IMG/VR virus record: IMGVR_UViG_3300037847_000441
Location: 1 to 56,292 of that record
Reading direction: 5' to 3' (one strand)
Origin: a virus
DNA: 56,292 nucleotides
Under the pieces are notes generated by a model. That model had not been told where the DNA came from. It was given only the letters and a program-made list of their open reading frames with translations, and searched no databases. Below are positions 45,712-55,355 of the stretch, one piece after another; position 1 is the first letter of the stretch; each line of letters starts with the position of its first letter. The position numbers and the translations under genes were made by a program.

Positions 45712-47466
45712 TTATGGTTTAGCTTTAGGTGATGCTTGTTTGACTGTTACTTTAGGCAATAAATTTTTTACTGATTGTGGACCACCACCAATTCTACTCA
45801 TTCCAGAGAGAGCTAATCTATCTTCAAGAAGAGGTTGTAATATTGAGCGCATTTGAGGATATTTGTCATAAAATGCTTTTACTGCCCCTTCACCACCCTG
45901 ACTTAAAATTGGTTCTAAATCTTTTATTATTTTTGCTGCATCTTTAGCATCTAGTAATCCTTTTCTACGAGCTTTAGCTACCTCTGCTCTAGCTTTTAAT
46001 AAAGCTGATTGACTTGCTATGCTTGTAGTCATATCAGCAATATCTTGTTTAGCTGCTGCTTCTTCTTTCTCAGAAATAGCAACATCGGCTGCTGATTTTC
46101 CTTTTATTGATTTACCTAAAAATGCATCAAGAGTTGGTAGGATTCCTCCTGTCTCTAAAGCTGCTTTTCTTGCAGCATCAAATGCTTCTATTCTAGTAGC
46201 TCTTGCAAGTGCTTCTTTTTGTTTTTTAATAGCTGCTTTTCTAGCCTCTTTTCCTCTAGCTATAGCTTCTCTTTGTGCTTTTGCAGTTTCAACTAGAGAT
46301 CCTAAACCAAGATCAAAAGTGCTTTTTTGTTTTTGATTAAACAATACATTTTGTATTGGTGCAGAACCTCCTCCTGCCATCTCATCTTCTAATCCTTGTT
46401 CATCTATAAGTTGTTGTTGTCTACTTATAAGTTGAGCTAAATTACCACCACCTAGAGATTTTCTAACTACAGGTAATCCACCTAAACCACGCACATTACC
46501 ACCTGTTGCACCAAAGAATGGTTTAGAAATATTTTTAGCTAAATTGGGAAGACTAAATCCACCTTTAGTTCCACCACCACCCAATCCATATAGTTGTAGT
46601 CCGGTAAGACCAGCACTAAGTAACTGACCAGTTCTAGATCCTGCTGGACCCATCGTAGTTTTTGTTGTATCAGGCGTTCGTAAAAATGGATTACCATAAA
46701 CAAAACTAGAGTATTGAGCAAGAGCTTGTTTAGGAAATTCTTTTTCTTCTAAATAATCAGAAAATTCTTTGTCTAATAATCTTTGACTTTCTGCTCTTTC
46801 AGCTTGTCCTAAGTCTTGTAATAATCCAGCTTCAGCAAGACCAACATTAAATTCATCTAAACCAAACTTTTGTATATCAGCGGCCCTTTGTCTACCAAGT
46901 TGATCGGCTATAGTAAACTGTCTAAATGCATCTTCATAAGCTTTTTGTGATCCGGCAGCTTGTATATCTGCTAATGTTTGTGCTTGTCCTGTACCAAGAA
47001 GGGCAGCTTGAACACCAGCACGACTACCAAGACCAGATAATCCTCCAGCAGCTATAGCTTGTTTTTCAAACTCTGGCATAATTCTTTGTTCAAAATCTTC
47101 TTGAGCTTTTCTTTTTTGTACATCAACAACTGCTTGTTGATAAGGACTCATAAATTTTTCAGCAATATCTGACGTAAATTCAGTAGGCAGTCCTCTTATT
47201 AATTCTTCAGCTTCTTCTCTTCTAGAATCTTGTATGCCAACTAAGCCTTTTAATTTTTCAATAGCATCAAGTTCTAATTGATCACGAGGAGCAATAGTCT
47301 CTCCTTCATATGGCAGATATGGTTCTTCCTTATCTAAAGCATATTGTTCTTGAGCTTCTTTTAAAACCTCTTTAACATAAGGTGCAAGCTCTTCAGGTAA
47401 CTTTGAGACTGTTTTTACAGTTGACGTGGGGCTTGTTTTAGTTCTACCAAATATAAAATCTAACAT
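45712..47466 (-). CDS. Large putative ejection/virion protein (584 aa)
   Basis: The N-terminal half is helical and Gln/Glu/Ala-rich (VKEVLKEAQEQYALDKEEPY, then YQQAVVDVQKRKAQEDFEQR), with a Gly/Ala hydrophobic patch (AIAAGGLSGLGSRAGVQAAL). A Gly-rich hinge (YGLGGGGTKGG, GATGGNVRGLGGLPVV) leads to a Lys/Ala-rich helical C-terminus. Similar helical proteins with a Gly-rich patch accompany the giant internal protein in marine podophages and may be pilot proteins. Carries GG-x-V elements shared with other late proteins. Function inferred. Confidence 0.68.
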   Translation of the reverse strand: MLDFIFGRTKTSPTSTVKTVSKLPEELAPYVKEVLKEAQEQYALDKEEPYLPYEGETIAPRDQLELDAIEKLKGLVGIQDSRREEAEELIRGLPTEFTSDIAEKFMSPYQQAVVDVQKRKAQEDFEQRIMPEFEKQAIAAGGLSGLGSRAGVQAALLGTGQAQTLADIQAAGSQKAYEDAFRQFTIADQLGRQRAADIQKFGLDEFNVGLAEAGLLQDLGQAERAESQRLLDKEFSDYLEEKEFPKQALAQYSSFVYGNPFLRTPDTTKTTMGPAGSRTGQLLSAGLTGLQLYGLGGGGTKGGFSLPNLAKNISKPFFGATGGNVRGLGGLPVVRKSLGGGNLAQLISRQQQLIDEQGLEDEMAGGGSAPIQNVLFNQKQKSTFDLGLGSLVETAKAQREAIARGKEARKAAIKKQKEALARATRIEAFDAARKAALETGGILPTLDAFLGKSIKGKSAADVAISEKEEAAAKQDIADMTTSIASQSALLKARAEVAKARRKGLLDAKDAAKIIKDLEPILSQGGEGAVKAFYDKYPQMRSILQPLLEDRLALSGMSRIGGGPQSVKNLLPKVTVKQASPKAKP

Positions 47467-47470
47467 GTTA

Positions 47471-48100
47471 CTATCCTATTGCTGATCTCAATGAAGCTAA
47501 TCCATTTATTTGTTTTGGCTGTTTAGTTGTACCAAAAGCTTTCTGTCGTATTTCTTTTACTACTTTATCCATCACGTCTGCACCTGCATCTGCACTACCA
47601 TTGCCAAGAGCAGACATTGTATGTGCATCTACAATATATTCATCTGGACTTACAGCAAGTCTTGCTACCTGTTTACCTTTTTCTATTATAGGCATTTGTA
47701 TATTATCTTGCATACCATGTCCCTCGCCGGGAACAGGACCACTACCAAAACTAACAACCATCCCCTCTGTACCAGCTTTTGCTTGCATAGTGGGTTGCTG
47801 TTGCATACGCATCATAGCAAGTGTATCCAAAGAAGATCCAGAATCTAAAGCTCTTTTGACATTTTCTACGCCAGCAACTCTTGTAGGATCAGAGGGCATA
47901 ACATTCATTGATCTTTGACTTGGATCTTGTTGTAGCATTGGCATAGCTTGTTCCATGCCTTGAATAACATCTTCTTGTGTTATAGGTTTAATAGCTTGTG
48001 ATGTTTTTTCAAATTCTTCTGTTGTAACTCCTGCTCTTTTTAACAGGTTGTCCATTGCAACAACACCAGCAGTATTTAAAATATCTTTAGGTATTGCCAT
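47471..48100 (-). CDS. Hypothetical virion-region protein (209 aa)
   Basis: Met/Gln-rich (DVIQGMEQAMPMLQQDPSQR, MMRMQQQPTMQAKAG), with a conserved-looking segment LAVSPDEYIVDAHTMSALGN followed by GSADAGADVMDKVVKEIRQK. The SPDE-x-I(V)-DAHT stretch is one I associate with marine phage structural regions. The gene lies between the ejection-like and hub-like tail genes. Function unknown. Confidence 0.65.
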   Translation of the reverse strand: MAIPKDILNTAGVVAMDNLLKRAGVTTEEFEKTSQAIKPITQEDVIQGMEQAMPMLQQDPSQRSMNVMPSDPTRVAGVENVKRALDSGSSLDTLAMMRMQQQPTMQAKAGTEGMVVSFGSGPVPGEGHGMQDNIQMPIIEKGKQVARLAVSPDEYIVDAHTMSALGNGSADAGADVMDKVVKEIRQKAFGTTKQPKQINGLASLRSAIG

Positions 48101-48296
48101 CTAACCCACCTTTAAAATTATTGTCCATCATACTATTATAACTTAATTTTTTCATTTTCACAAATTCTTGTTTTTGATCAAGCCTATATCTATTAGGATC
48201 AATAGCTTGTCCAGTATTTAAATTACCTAATAGAGTACTATTATTAATGAGGTTTATATGATCTATTAATTTAGACATTAGTTTAAATCTTGCCAT
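48087..48296 (-). CDS. Small hypothetical late protein (69 aa)
   Basis: ARFKLMSKLIDHINLINNST, then NPNRYRLDQKQEFVKM-like sequence (DPNRYRLDQKQEFVKMKKLS). Basic, Asn-rich. It overlaps both neighbours (14 and 19 bases), as expected in this operon. No family recognised. Confidence 0.6.
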   Translation of the reverse strand: MARFKLMSKLIDHINLINNSTLLGNLNTGQAIDPNRYRLDQKQEFVKMKKLSYNSMMDNNFKGGLDGNT

Positions 48297-48553
48297 GAAG
48301 TTTCTGCACCAAGACTAACATATCCTTTAAACTTACCTGAACTTACTGAATATGCTATGTCACCTTTTTGTGGGCGACCTATCTGAGTTACTGTTGTTAC
48401 AGTAAAAACAGTTGATGCCGCCGCATTATCTATATCTAAATCTCTTGCATCTAACTCTTGAATTAAAACATCTCCCCATGTTCTTACTTGATTATACATA
48501 TCTACCAAGTCTTCATTTGTTAGTGCAAAAGGTAAAATAGGATATGTTGCCAT
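48278..48553 (-). CDS. Small tail-region protein (91 aa)
   Basis: ATYPILPFALTNEDLVDMYN then VRTWGDVLIQELDARDLD in the N-terminal helix, followed by beta strands (TVFTVTTVTQIGRPQKGDIA, then YSVSSGKFKGYVSLG). Starts with overlap on the 722-residue gene. A small tail or fibre-attachment protein is plausible. Function unknown. Confidence 0.65.
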   Translation of the reverse strand: MATYPILPFALTNEDLVDMYNQVRTWGDVLIQELDARDLDIDNAAASTVFTVTTVTQIGRPQKGDIAYSVSSGKFKGYVSLGAETSWQDLN

Positions 48554-50721
48554 TATCTCTCACCATCACCTTGTAATGCTAGACGAACTGATCCCCATCT
48601 CCAACTAGCATTATTTGATGCACAAGATACCCTAATTTTAGCTTGCCTTCCTCTAGCTCTTATATCAATTTTTTCTGTATTACTAAATATATCAAACTCT
48701 TTTGTAGTCTGTTCTGTGCTTTCAGGATATTTCTTTGTTATTATTTTAAATTTAATTTGTCCCCCTGATAGATCATAGTCAGGAATAATCTTATTCATAA
48801 ACATAACCTGATTACCATCATTAATATCAAAGTCACCAGACTCTACAAAAGATGTTAATGTTTCTTCACTACCTGTAAATATACCCGGTGGTTCATTATT
48901 ATAAATATTATTTCCAGCTACAGTTACGCCAGTTGTTATAGTATTTCCAAATACACTACGATCAGTAAATGTAGTAAATATCATTTCACCGTATACCCAA
49001 TATCTTTCTTCTGGATTATAAATAACGTACTTATTACATTCTGTATTACCATTAGAAACATAGAGCCATATTATTTCTCTAAACTCAGAATTAATACCAC
49101 AGTAAACTTTATCATAATAAGATGTATTAAGATCATCAAATATAAATCTACGAACCGTACAATCTAAAACTTGCACCGCACCAGAATAAACATAAAAATT
49201 ATCATAACCCATCCAATATGTAGTGCCGTTATAATCTATAGCTGCATGTTGCCCTATAAGTCCACAGTTAGTTCCTACTTGTTGAAACTTAAATACAAAA
49301 GCACCACCAACAAATTGCATAAGCCAAAGAGCATTATCTGTCCAAATATTAATAGCATTTCTTGCACGAACAGCACCAACTATTCTAGTTCCATCTGTTA
49401 ATACAACCTCACCAGAATCTGTTGCAGCAGTTGGATTCCATTCATTTCTATCATCTTGGTCAGACCAACGAACAAGCATAGGATCAAATGTACCACTAAC
49501 TGTAGCAGTAGCTTCAAATCTATTTGTACCAAGACAAATAAGATGCCTATCATTAGGAGACACAATAATAGAGTTTGTGCTTACAGGTGATGTTGTAACA
49601 GAAGTAGCTCTTGTTGGTTCTGTACTTGCATCAGAATCATAGTAAAATAATCCACCACCTTTTCTATTAGCTACAACATCATTACCCCAGTTATCAAAAC
49701 TCCACTGTGATATATCTAAAACTATCTCAGTAGCACTAGCTGATGCAGGTTGATTCCATCCTCTTGTTTTAGCTGCTGCTCCACCACCTGTTTGTGGATA
49801 TACAAGAGCAGTCATGTTTATATTAGATGTAGTGTCTCCTGATGCAGATGCTGCTGTATTTACACTAACAATTATCTGTGTTCCATTAACAGATACAATA
49901 GTAAATTGAGGACCACCAATATCTACACTATTATCTGTTGGCTTTGTTAAAACTAAATTACCACCTACAGTAACAGGAGTTACATTAGTGGTAGTTGGTA
50001 CGAAATATACAAAATCATTTGCCACACCTCCATGTGCAGCCGCACAAGATATTGTAACTAATGTATTACCACCAGTTGTAGTTATTTTACTAATACCCAC
50101 AGATGTAGGCTCTGCTGCATTATAAGATCCAGCCGCCCAACCTAAACCTGCCGCCGCTATAGAATTACCTGTTGGTATATAATAATTAAATGTCGCACTT
50201 CCCACATCACTACCAGTTGCATTAGCAGCGGTTGTTACATTAATTGTAAAAGCATTTGCACTTTCAACAGATACAACTTGATATATATTACCTTGTAAAC
50301 TTACAGCATTAAATGCTGCTGAAGATGTAAATAAAACATAGTCTCCTACTACTCTACCATGTGCATTGTCAGAACAACAAACTCTAACTTCACCAGAACT
50401 TGTACCAAAACAATTTGTTAAAGTAGTTTTTTCTGTTATAGGTGTTATATCATATAACTCATCTGATTCATGAATATAAACTTTTTCAGGTGTGCCAAAT
50501 ATTGCAGTAGGAATATTACTAGCAGGTTTCCATGCTAATAGTGCTCTAGCTGATCCATCAAATTTATCTCCCCCTGCTCTTGTTTCATAGCCTCGCATGT
50601 TTTCAGGCTTGCCTTCACGAAACCTAACACGGTTTCCATCAAACCACTTACCCTCTTCTGCATATTGGGTAGATTCTCTATGAAAACCCGGAGCTAGTTT
50701 AAATGTTTGTAATTGTGCCAT
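48553..50721 (-). CDS. Large tail hub / stabilisation-like protein (722 aa)
   Basis: Starts TFKLAPGFHRESTQYAEEGK, then FDGNRVRFREGKPENMRG, FGTPEKVYIHESDELYDITP, and later WSDQDDRNEWNPTA, WTDNALWLMQFVGGAFVFKF, GTNCGLIGQHAAIDYNG and CTVRRFIFDDLN. This order is one I know from uncultured marine podoviruses, in the place of the P22 gp10 tail hub (stabilisation) protein. The central part is a beta-propeller-like repeat of Thr/Val/Gly strands. It probably closes the tail tube and carries fibres. Encoded directly after the collar-type fibre. Confidence 0.7.
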   Translation of the reverse strand: MAQLQTFKLAPGFHRESTQYAEEGKWFDGNRVRFREGKPENMRGYETRAGGDKFDGSARALLAWKPASNIPTAIFGTPEKVYIHESDELYDITPITEKTTLTNCFGTSSGEVRVCCSDNAHGRVVGDYVLFTSSAAFNAVSLQGNIYQVVSVESANAFTINVTTAANATGSDVGSATFNYYIPTGNSIAAAGLGWAAGSYNAAEPTSVGISKITTTGGNTLVTISCAAAHGGVANDFVYFVPTTTNVTPVTVGGNLVLTKPTDNSVDIGGPQFTIVSVNGTQIIVSVNTAASASGDTTSNINMTALVYPQTGGGAAAKTRGWNQPASASATEIVLDISQWSFDNWGNDVVANRKGGGLFYYDSDASTEPTRATSVTTSPVSTNSIIVSPNDRHLICLGTNRFEATATVSGTFDPMLVRWSDQDDRNEWNPTAATDSGEVVLTDGTRIVGAVRARNAINIWTDNALWLMQFVGGAFVFKFQQVGTNCGLIGQHAAIDYNGTTYWMGYDNFYVYSGAVQVLDCTVRRFIFDDLNTSYYDKVYCGINSEFREIIWLYVSNGNTECNKYVIYNPEERYWVYGEMIFTTFTDRSVFGNTITTGVTVAGNNIYNNEPPGIFTGSEETLTSFVESGDFDINDGNQVMFMNKIIPDYDLSGGQIKFKIITKKYPESTEQTTKEFDIFSNTEKIDIRARGRQAKIRVSCASNNASWRWGSVRLALQGDGER

Positions 50722-50722
50722 A

Positions 50723-51796
50723 TTATGTCTTAATAATATACGTTAGTACAAGAGTAGGTTGTACGTTGTTATGTGCTGAACCACTACCAGTAGATCCAGA
50801 GGAACCACTCACAGGTGTAGTTCGTGTAAGATCTTGTCTAAATACAGCACCACTAGAAGAATTTTGTGCCGCATCACCACCAGTATTAATTACATAAGAT
50901 CCTGCTCCATGAGTATGTGCAGCAAGTTGAGCTTCAGTTAGTGTGTGTGTTTCAAGACCACCACCAGCACCAAGAACAGTACCATGCACACCACCTGATT
51001 GATTTGTAAGTCTACCAGCTACTTGACCACCCATGCTATCTAGAGCAGCAATAACACGACCACGTAAGTCAGGTAAATTAAATGTGCTTGAACCGTCACC
51101 ATCACCATATATGCTTGTGATAACTCCAAATAAATCAGAATATGTAGAACGACTTACTGCTTGACCAAAACAAAATAAAAATCCAGAAGGAGCTACAGAA
51201 GCAGCGTAAGGTAAAACACACCCAGTTGGAACAGCAACAATACCTGTTAAGTTAGAACCATCACCATGAAATGCAGAGGCACATACTTTAGAACTTACAT
51301 GCATATTTCCTCCTACAGTTACATCAGATGAGAATGTAGCTGAACCAGTTACAGTTAAAGAACTAAACTCTGTTGGAGCAACATTAAAAACACTTGTCCC
51401 ATTAGTTATTACAAATTGATTTTCTGTTGGTCTTATTGTAACACCAGTTTGTCCAGCAACTTTTAATATAATGTCTGCACCAGCAGAAGCATAAGATACA
51501 GCATTACGTACTACGTAACTTTTAGAATTATTAGGTATAAGAACATTAATAGCACTATGAGTTCCACCTACAGATCCTGTAATTTCAAGAAAAGCAGAAC
51601 GAGCCTGATCTCCACTACCTTGATTTTGAGTTAGTGTAACATTAGCAGTGCTTCCTACTGTTACGACTGTATAACCAGCAACTGCATCATCAACAAGACT
51701 AATAACACCATCATTGAGAACTTGTCCCCAACTATTTGCATTATCTCCGTCACCTTGTTTATTAAGTCTCAGGTTAGTGGTAAAAGTACTAGCCAT
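50723..51796 (-). CDS. Tail fibre with phage collar domain (357 aa)
   Basis: The N-terminal part (TNLRLNKQGDGDNANSWGQV, ISLVDDAVAGYTVVT) is a fibre-attachment region. The middle has VCASAFHGDGSNLTG, a module shared with the 1008-residue fibre. The C-terminal phage collar domain has GFLFCFGQAVSRSTYSDLFG, STFNLPDLRGRVIAALD, a Gly-rich stretch, and LTEAQLAAHTHGAG with the two His expected to bind metal. It is trimeric by family and forms the distal host-binding part. Ends PTLVLTYIIKT, as is usual for this domain. Confidence 0.85.
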   Translation of the reverse strand: MASTFTTNLRLNKQGDGDNANSWGQVLNDGVISLVDDAVAGYTVVTVGSTANVTLTQNQGSGDQARSAFLEITGSVGGTHSAINVLIPNNSKSYVVRNAVSYASAGADIILKVAGQTGVTIRPTENQFVITNGTSVFNVAPTEFSSLTVTGSATFSSDVTVGGNMHVSSKVCASAFHGDGSNLTGIVAVPTGCVLPYAASVAPSGFLFCFGQAVSRSTYSDLFGVITSIYGDGDGSSTFNLPDLRGRVIAALDSMGGQVAGRLTNQSGGVHGTVLGAGGGLETHTLTEAQLAAHTHGAGSYVINTGGDAAQNSSSGAVFRQDLTRTTPVSGSSGSTGSGSAHNNVQPTLVLTYIIKT

Positions 51797-51807
51797 TTTA
51801 TTTTTCC

Positions 51808-52056
51808 TTACTCTTCAAGTTTAGGTTGTGATGCTTTATAAGAAGCTATTACTTCATCAGTCCATACTGCATTAGCTATCGCACTAACTCTTGCAGTTTG
51901 TCCATCAAGATTATCACCGGGAACTAAAAAGTGCCTATGAAAGCTACGATTTATTTCTACATCATCTTTTTTAATAACTGTGGCAGTGCGAACTCTCACA
52001 ATACCATTCTCTACAACTTCAATTTTGTCTACAATTTGTTCTTCTGTAAGTGACAT
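51808..52056 (-). CDS. Small tail-fibre-region protein (82 aa)
   Basis: SLTEEQIVDKIEVVENGIVR, then VRTATVIKKDDVEINRSFHR and DEVIASYKASQPKLEE. The family of small proteins with V-x-V-R-T and HR-x-x-x-PG (here HRHFLVPGDNLDG) sits between fibre genes in many phages and may help fibre assembly. Function unproven. Confidence 0.65.
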   Translation of the reverse strand: MSLTEEQIVDKIEVVENGIVRVRTATVIKKDDVEINRSFHRHFLVPGDNLDGQTARVSAIANAVWTDEVIASYKASQPKLEE

Positions 52057-52068
52057 TTTTTATTCCTT

Positions 52069-55000
52069 TTATTCATTTGTATGATACATTATAGAAAAAT
52101 ATAAATATCTACCTGTTCCTGCTGAGTGTTGCATTGCTACCCATACATTTGCACCTTCAAGAGTTCCATAAAATCTTAGTAATGTTGCTGATGCTATAAA
52201 TGGAGTAATATTTGCTGTGGTAGAATTAACATTAAAGGTTAGTTGAGACATAACATTACCTGTTGGAATAGTAAGATTTGGATCAAAAGGCATCCCGGTA
52301 ATTTGAACATGTCCAGCCGCACCTGTTGTGTTTACATTAGTAAAAAGCGCATGACAAAAGACAACATTACCAATTTTAGTATAAGCACCAGTTTGAGTTA
52401 CAGAAGTGCTTGGACCTGATGTTGAACCATCAAGTGTTGCAGTCCATGAGCCTTGTTCGTAGTCATCAAGGGCGTTGTTTGTAGAGGTATCACCATTAAA
52501 TGTTATACCACCTCCAGAAAGAAAACGTGCTTTTTCACCACCATTAACATTAAATCTCATGCTATCGCCGTTATGAGCGTAAACAATTTCACCAACAGTA
52601 TCTGAATCTGGATCACCAAAAGCAATCGTACTATTATAGTTAGTGGCAGCTTTTATAAGTTGTTGAGCATTACCTGTTGATTGAAGTTTAAGCTGATATC
52701 CAGCTACGCTTGAGTCGAGACTTGATCCCATATTTACTCTACCAGATGTATCAATACGCATACGCTCTGTGTTTCCAGTTAGAAGTCCAAGAGGTGTTGC
52801 ACTACCTGTACCATTAACTGTACCAACCCGACCAAGGCTACCTGTATTATCAATTAATGTTCTTGATGGCCCAGCACTAAAGTCTGATGATGCTCCTTTT
52901 GAGCCTATTGCTCCATTAACATTTAACGACTCAGTTCCATCAGTAGCATTAATTTGAATCTTTCCACTTACTGATACATCACCTTCAAACTCTGCTTTGC
53001 CTGTAGCTAAGAAAGTACCACCTACAGATGTATTACCAGCTATATTAACTGCACCACTTACTGATACAGCATCTTCAAAAGTTGCTGCACCTGCTACAGT
53101 TACAGTAGATGCTAAATGTGTTGCACCACCTACACTTAAAGTAGATGCAAGACTAACTGCACCTGCAACCGTTACTGTGCTACCAAAATTAGTAGCACCT
53201 CCTACACTTAATGTAGAGGCAAGTGAAACTGCACCTGCTACTGTAACAGTGCCATTAAGTTGAGAAGCACCACCTACAATTAATGCCCCACTAACAGATA
53301 CATCATCTTCAAATTCAGCTTTACCAGTATTAATTAATGTACCACCTATAGAAACATTACCAACTAAATTAGAGTTACCACTTACAGATATATCACTGTC
53401 AAACTCTACCTTATCTCCAAATGTTTTATTAACAAGAGTATTAGTTGTAGATGTCCCTACAAGAGTAACAGTTGTATTAGGAAGAGTAATTGTTATATTA
53501 CCAGCATAAGAAGCATGAGGTGGAGATCTTAATTCTGCATAGTGAGCATTAGCTGATTCACAATAAAATCTAATATTAGCAGGATCAGATGCACTTGTTT
53601 TAATTGTTATACGTCCACCTGATACAGATATTTCACCGCCAACTGTTAAAGCACTTACAGATATATCACCCTCTATAGATGTTGTAATACCAGATAAATT
53701 AGACCCATCACCATAATAAGCACTAGCACACACTCTAGCATTTGCTGCTTGTACATTATTACCAGCAATAGTTACAGTACTTAAAAAGTTTGCAGCACCT
53801 CCCACACTTAATGTAGAAGCTAGGCTAACTGCACCAGCAATAGTAGTAGTGCCGCCAATATTAACATTACCTGATACGGATACATCGTCTTCAAATTCAG
53901 CCTTACCTGTTGCTAAAAAAGTACCACCTATAGAAGTATTACCAGTTACATCTAAAGTTGATCCTAAACTTGTAGCTCCTGCTATTGTAACAGTGCTTGC
54001 AAAATTAGATGCACCTGCTACACTAAGAGTAGAAGCAAGTGAAACTGCTCCAGCTATTGTTACTGTACTAGCAAAATTAGATGCCCCTGCTACACTTAAA
54101 GTAGAAGCTAAACTAACTGCTCCTGCTATTGTAGTAGTTCCACCAATTCTAAGATTACCTGATACTGAAACATCATTTTTAAATGTAGAAGAACCTACTG
54201 CATTAAATGTGCCACTTACAGAAACTGCACCTCCAGCATTTATAAATCCAGAAACAGATATATTTGTTGTAACACCTAATTCTGCTTGTATATTAGTTAA
54301 ATTAGATCCATCACCATGAAATGCAGAAGCACATACTCTAGCATTAGTAGCTTGAATATTTGTACCAGCTATTGTAACTGACCCTCCTACATTTAAACCG
54401 CCTGATACAGATACGTCATCTTTAAATTTAGCAAGACCTCCTATACATGCAGAAGTAGCTACATCTAATCTACCACTTATAGAAACATCATTATTAAATG
54501 TTGCTTTAGATGTAAATGTACTTGCACCCTCTACATTAAATGTACCACTTACAGATACATTATTATTAAATATAGCTTCGCCTTCTACAGTTACTGTGCT
54601 ACCAAAATTAGCTGCCCCTGATACAGATACATCATCTTTAAATACAGCTTTACCTTCTACTGTAACTGTAGAACCAAAGTTTGCTGCACCACCTACCGTA
54701 ACAGTTGATTTTAAATGTGTAGCTCCCACTATAGTTGCAGTGCTAGATACTTGTAATGTACCACCTACTACAGCGTTGCTAACTGATATATTACCTGCTA
54801 TTACAGCAGTAACACCTGTTATATTTGAACCGTCTCCATAAAATGCAGAAGCACATACTCTGTCATCTACATGAAGATTACTATCAAGAGAAACAGAACC
54901 AGTAACTCCTAAAGCACCACTAACTTGTACAGCGTTAGTTGCTACTTTAAGTGCTGTATTAGTGCCATCTCCTGTTTGTATAGGTTTAAGAGATGTATCT

Positions 55001-55095
55001 ACACCTTCATTACTAACAGCAGAACTTACAAGTATAAGCTGTTTATAAGTATTTGAAATAAGTCTTCCTGTTAAATCTGTCATATTAGCTGCCAA
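52069..55095 (-). CDS. Long repetitive tail fibre (1008 aa)
   Basis: A start segment (ANMTDLTGRLISNTYKQLIL) and a long beta-repeat shaft of about residues 90-730. Its units alternate SVSG or TVTVAG strands with N-x-G-x-T turns, and it includes three VCASA(F/Y)(H/Y)GDGSN modules. The tip region (about 760-1008) has a different composition: RIDTSGRVNMGSSLDSSVAG, DYEQGSWTATLDGSTSGPST and GNVVFCHALFTNVNTT. The shaft is rich in Ser, Thr, Val and Gly. It probably binds the host surface as a trimer. Ser/Thr-dense sequence would be a natural target if the phage glycosyltransferase cassette acts on virions. Confidence 0.8.
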   Translation of the reverse strand: MAANMTDLTGRLISNTYKQLILVSSAVSNEGVDTSLKPIQTGDGTNTALKVATNAVQVSGALGVTGSVSLDSNLHVDDRVCASAFYGDGSNITGVTAVIAGNISVSNAVVGGTLQVSSTATIVGATHLKSTVTVGGAANFGSTVTVEGKAVFKDDVSVSGAANFGSTVTVEGEAIFNNNVSVSGTFNVEGASTFTSKATFNNDVSISGRLDVATSACIGGLAKFKDDVSVSGGLNVGGSVTIAGTNIQATNARVCASAFHGDGSNLTNIQAELGVTTNISVSGFINAGGAVSVSGTFNAVGSSTFKNDVSVSGNLRIGGTTTIAGAVSLASTLSVAGASNFASTVTIAGAVSLASTLSVAGASNFASTVTIAGATSLGSTLDVTGNTSIGGTFLATGKAEFEDDVSVSGNVNIGGTTTIAGAVSLASTLSVGGAANFLSTVTIAGNNVQAANARVCASAYYGDGSNLSGITTSIEGDISVSALTVGGEISVSGGRITIKTSASDPANIRFYCESANAHYAELRSPPHASYAGNITITLPNTTVTLVGTSTTNTLVNKTFGDKVEFDSDISVSGNSNLVGNVSIGGTLINTGKAEFEDDVSVSGALIVGGASQLNGTVTVAGAVSLASTLSVGGATNFGSTVTVAGAVSLASTLSVGGATHLASTVTVAGAATFEDAVSVSGAVNIAGNTSVGGTFLATGKAEFEGDVSVSGKIQINATDGTESLNVNGAIGSKGASSDFSAGPSRTLIDNTGSLGRVGTVNGTGSATPLGLLTGNTERMRIDTSGRVNMGSSLDSSVAGYQLKLQSTGNAQQLIKAATNYNSTIAFGDPDSDTVGEIVYAHNGDSMRFNVNGGEKARFLSGGGITFNGDTSTNNALDDYEQGSWTATLDGSTSGPSTSVTQTGAYTKIGNVVFCHALFTNVNTTGAAGHVQITGMPFDPNLTIPTGNVMSQLTFNVNSTTANITPFIASATLLRFYGTLEGANVWVAMQHSAGTGRYLYFSIMYHTNE
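52960..54840 (-). repeat. Degenerate DNA repeats encoding the fibre shaft
   Basis: Many imperfect direct repeats of about 60 to 130 bases. Blocks around 53100-53230 and 53990-54130 carry near copies of sequence for AGAVSLASTLSVAGASNFAS. The VCASA module DNA recurs at about 53698-53740, 54301-54343 and 54823-54865, and again in the next gene at about 51249-51290. These repeats allow unit gain or loss by recombination. Confidence 0.75.
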
Positions 55096-55355
55096 AATTT
55101 TTCTGTTGAATCATATGTGCTTGTTGCTTGATCCCATGTTAAATTTCTGCCTGTATCATCTGGTCTTGGATTTAGTATTGCAGGATTGTCTCTAACATCG
55201 GGTACTTTATTTTGTGGATGATTTTTTAAATCGTATTGTCCTTCATAGTCTTCTGGACATACTAACATACCATAGCTATTTAATCTCATTACACGATGTG
55301 GATAAACAAACCCACAAATGTCACACATAGCTAAAGCATTTTTAGTACTTGCCAT
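55080..55355 (-). CDS. Small zinc-binding tail-region protein (91 aa)
   Basis: An N-terminal zinc knuckle with CDIC and a later CPEDY (MCDICGFVYPHRVMRLNSYG, then MLVCPEDYEGQYD), then a Pro/Asp-rich linker (NPRPDDTGRNLTWD) and a C-terminal WQLI. It starts inside the stop of the adaptor-like gene and its end overlaps the fibre start. Likely a structural linker; function unknown. Confidence 0.65.
   Translation of the reverse strand: MASTKNALAMCDICGFVYPHRVMRLNSYGMLVCPEDYEGQYDLKNHPQNKVPDVRDNPAILNPRPDDTGRNLTWDQATSTYDSTEKFWQLI

Noticed and set aside
53849-54319. Long open frame on the plus strand inside the fibre gene (156 residues)
   Set aside because: It is antisense to the repetitive fibre. The biased codons of the shaft remove stops on the other strand; its Pro/Ala/Val/Thr repeat sequence has no ribosome site and mirrors the fibre repeats.
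52960-54840. Regular repeats that could be mistaken for a CRISPR array
   Set aside because: Unit length varies, the repeats are imperfect and in frame with the fibre protein, and there are no unique spacers or cas genes.
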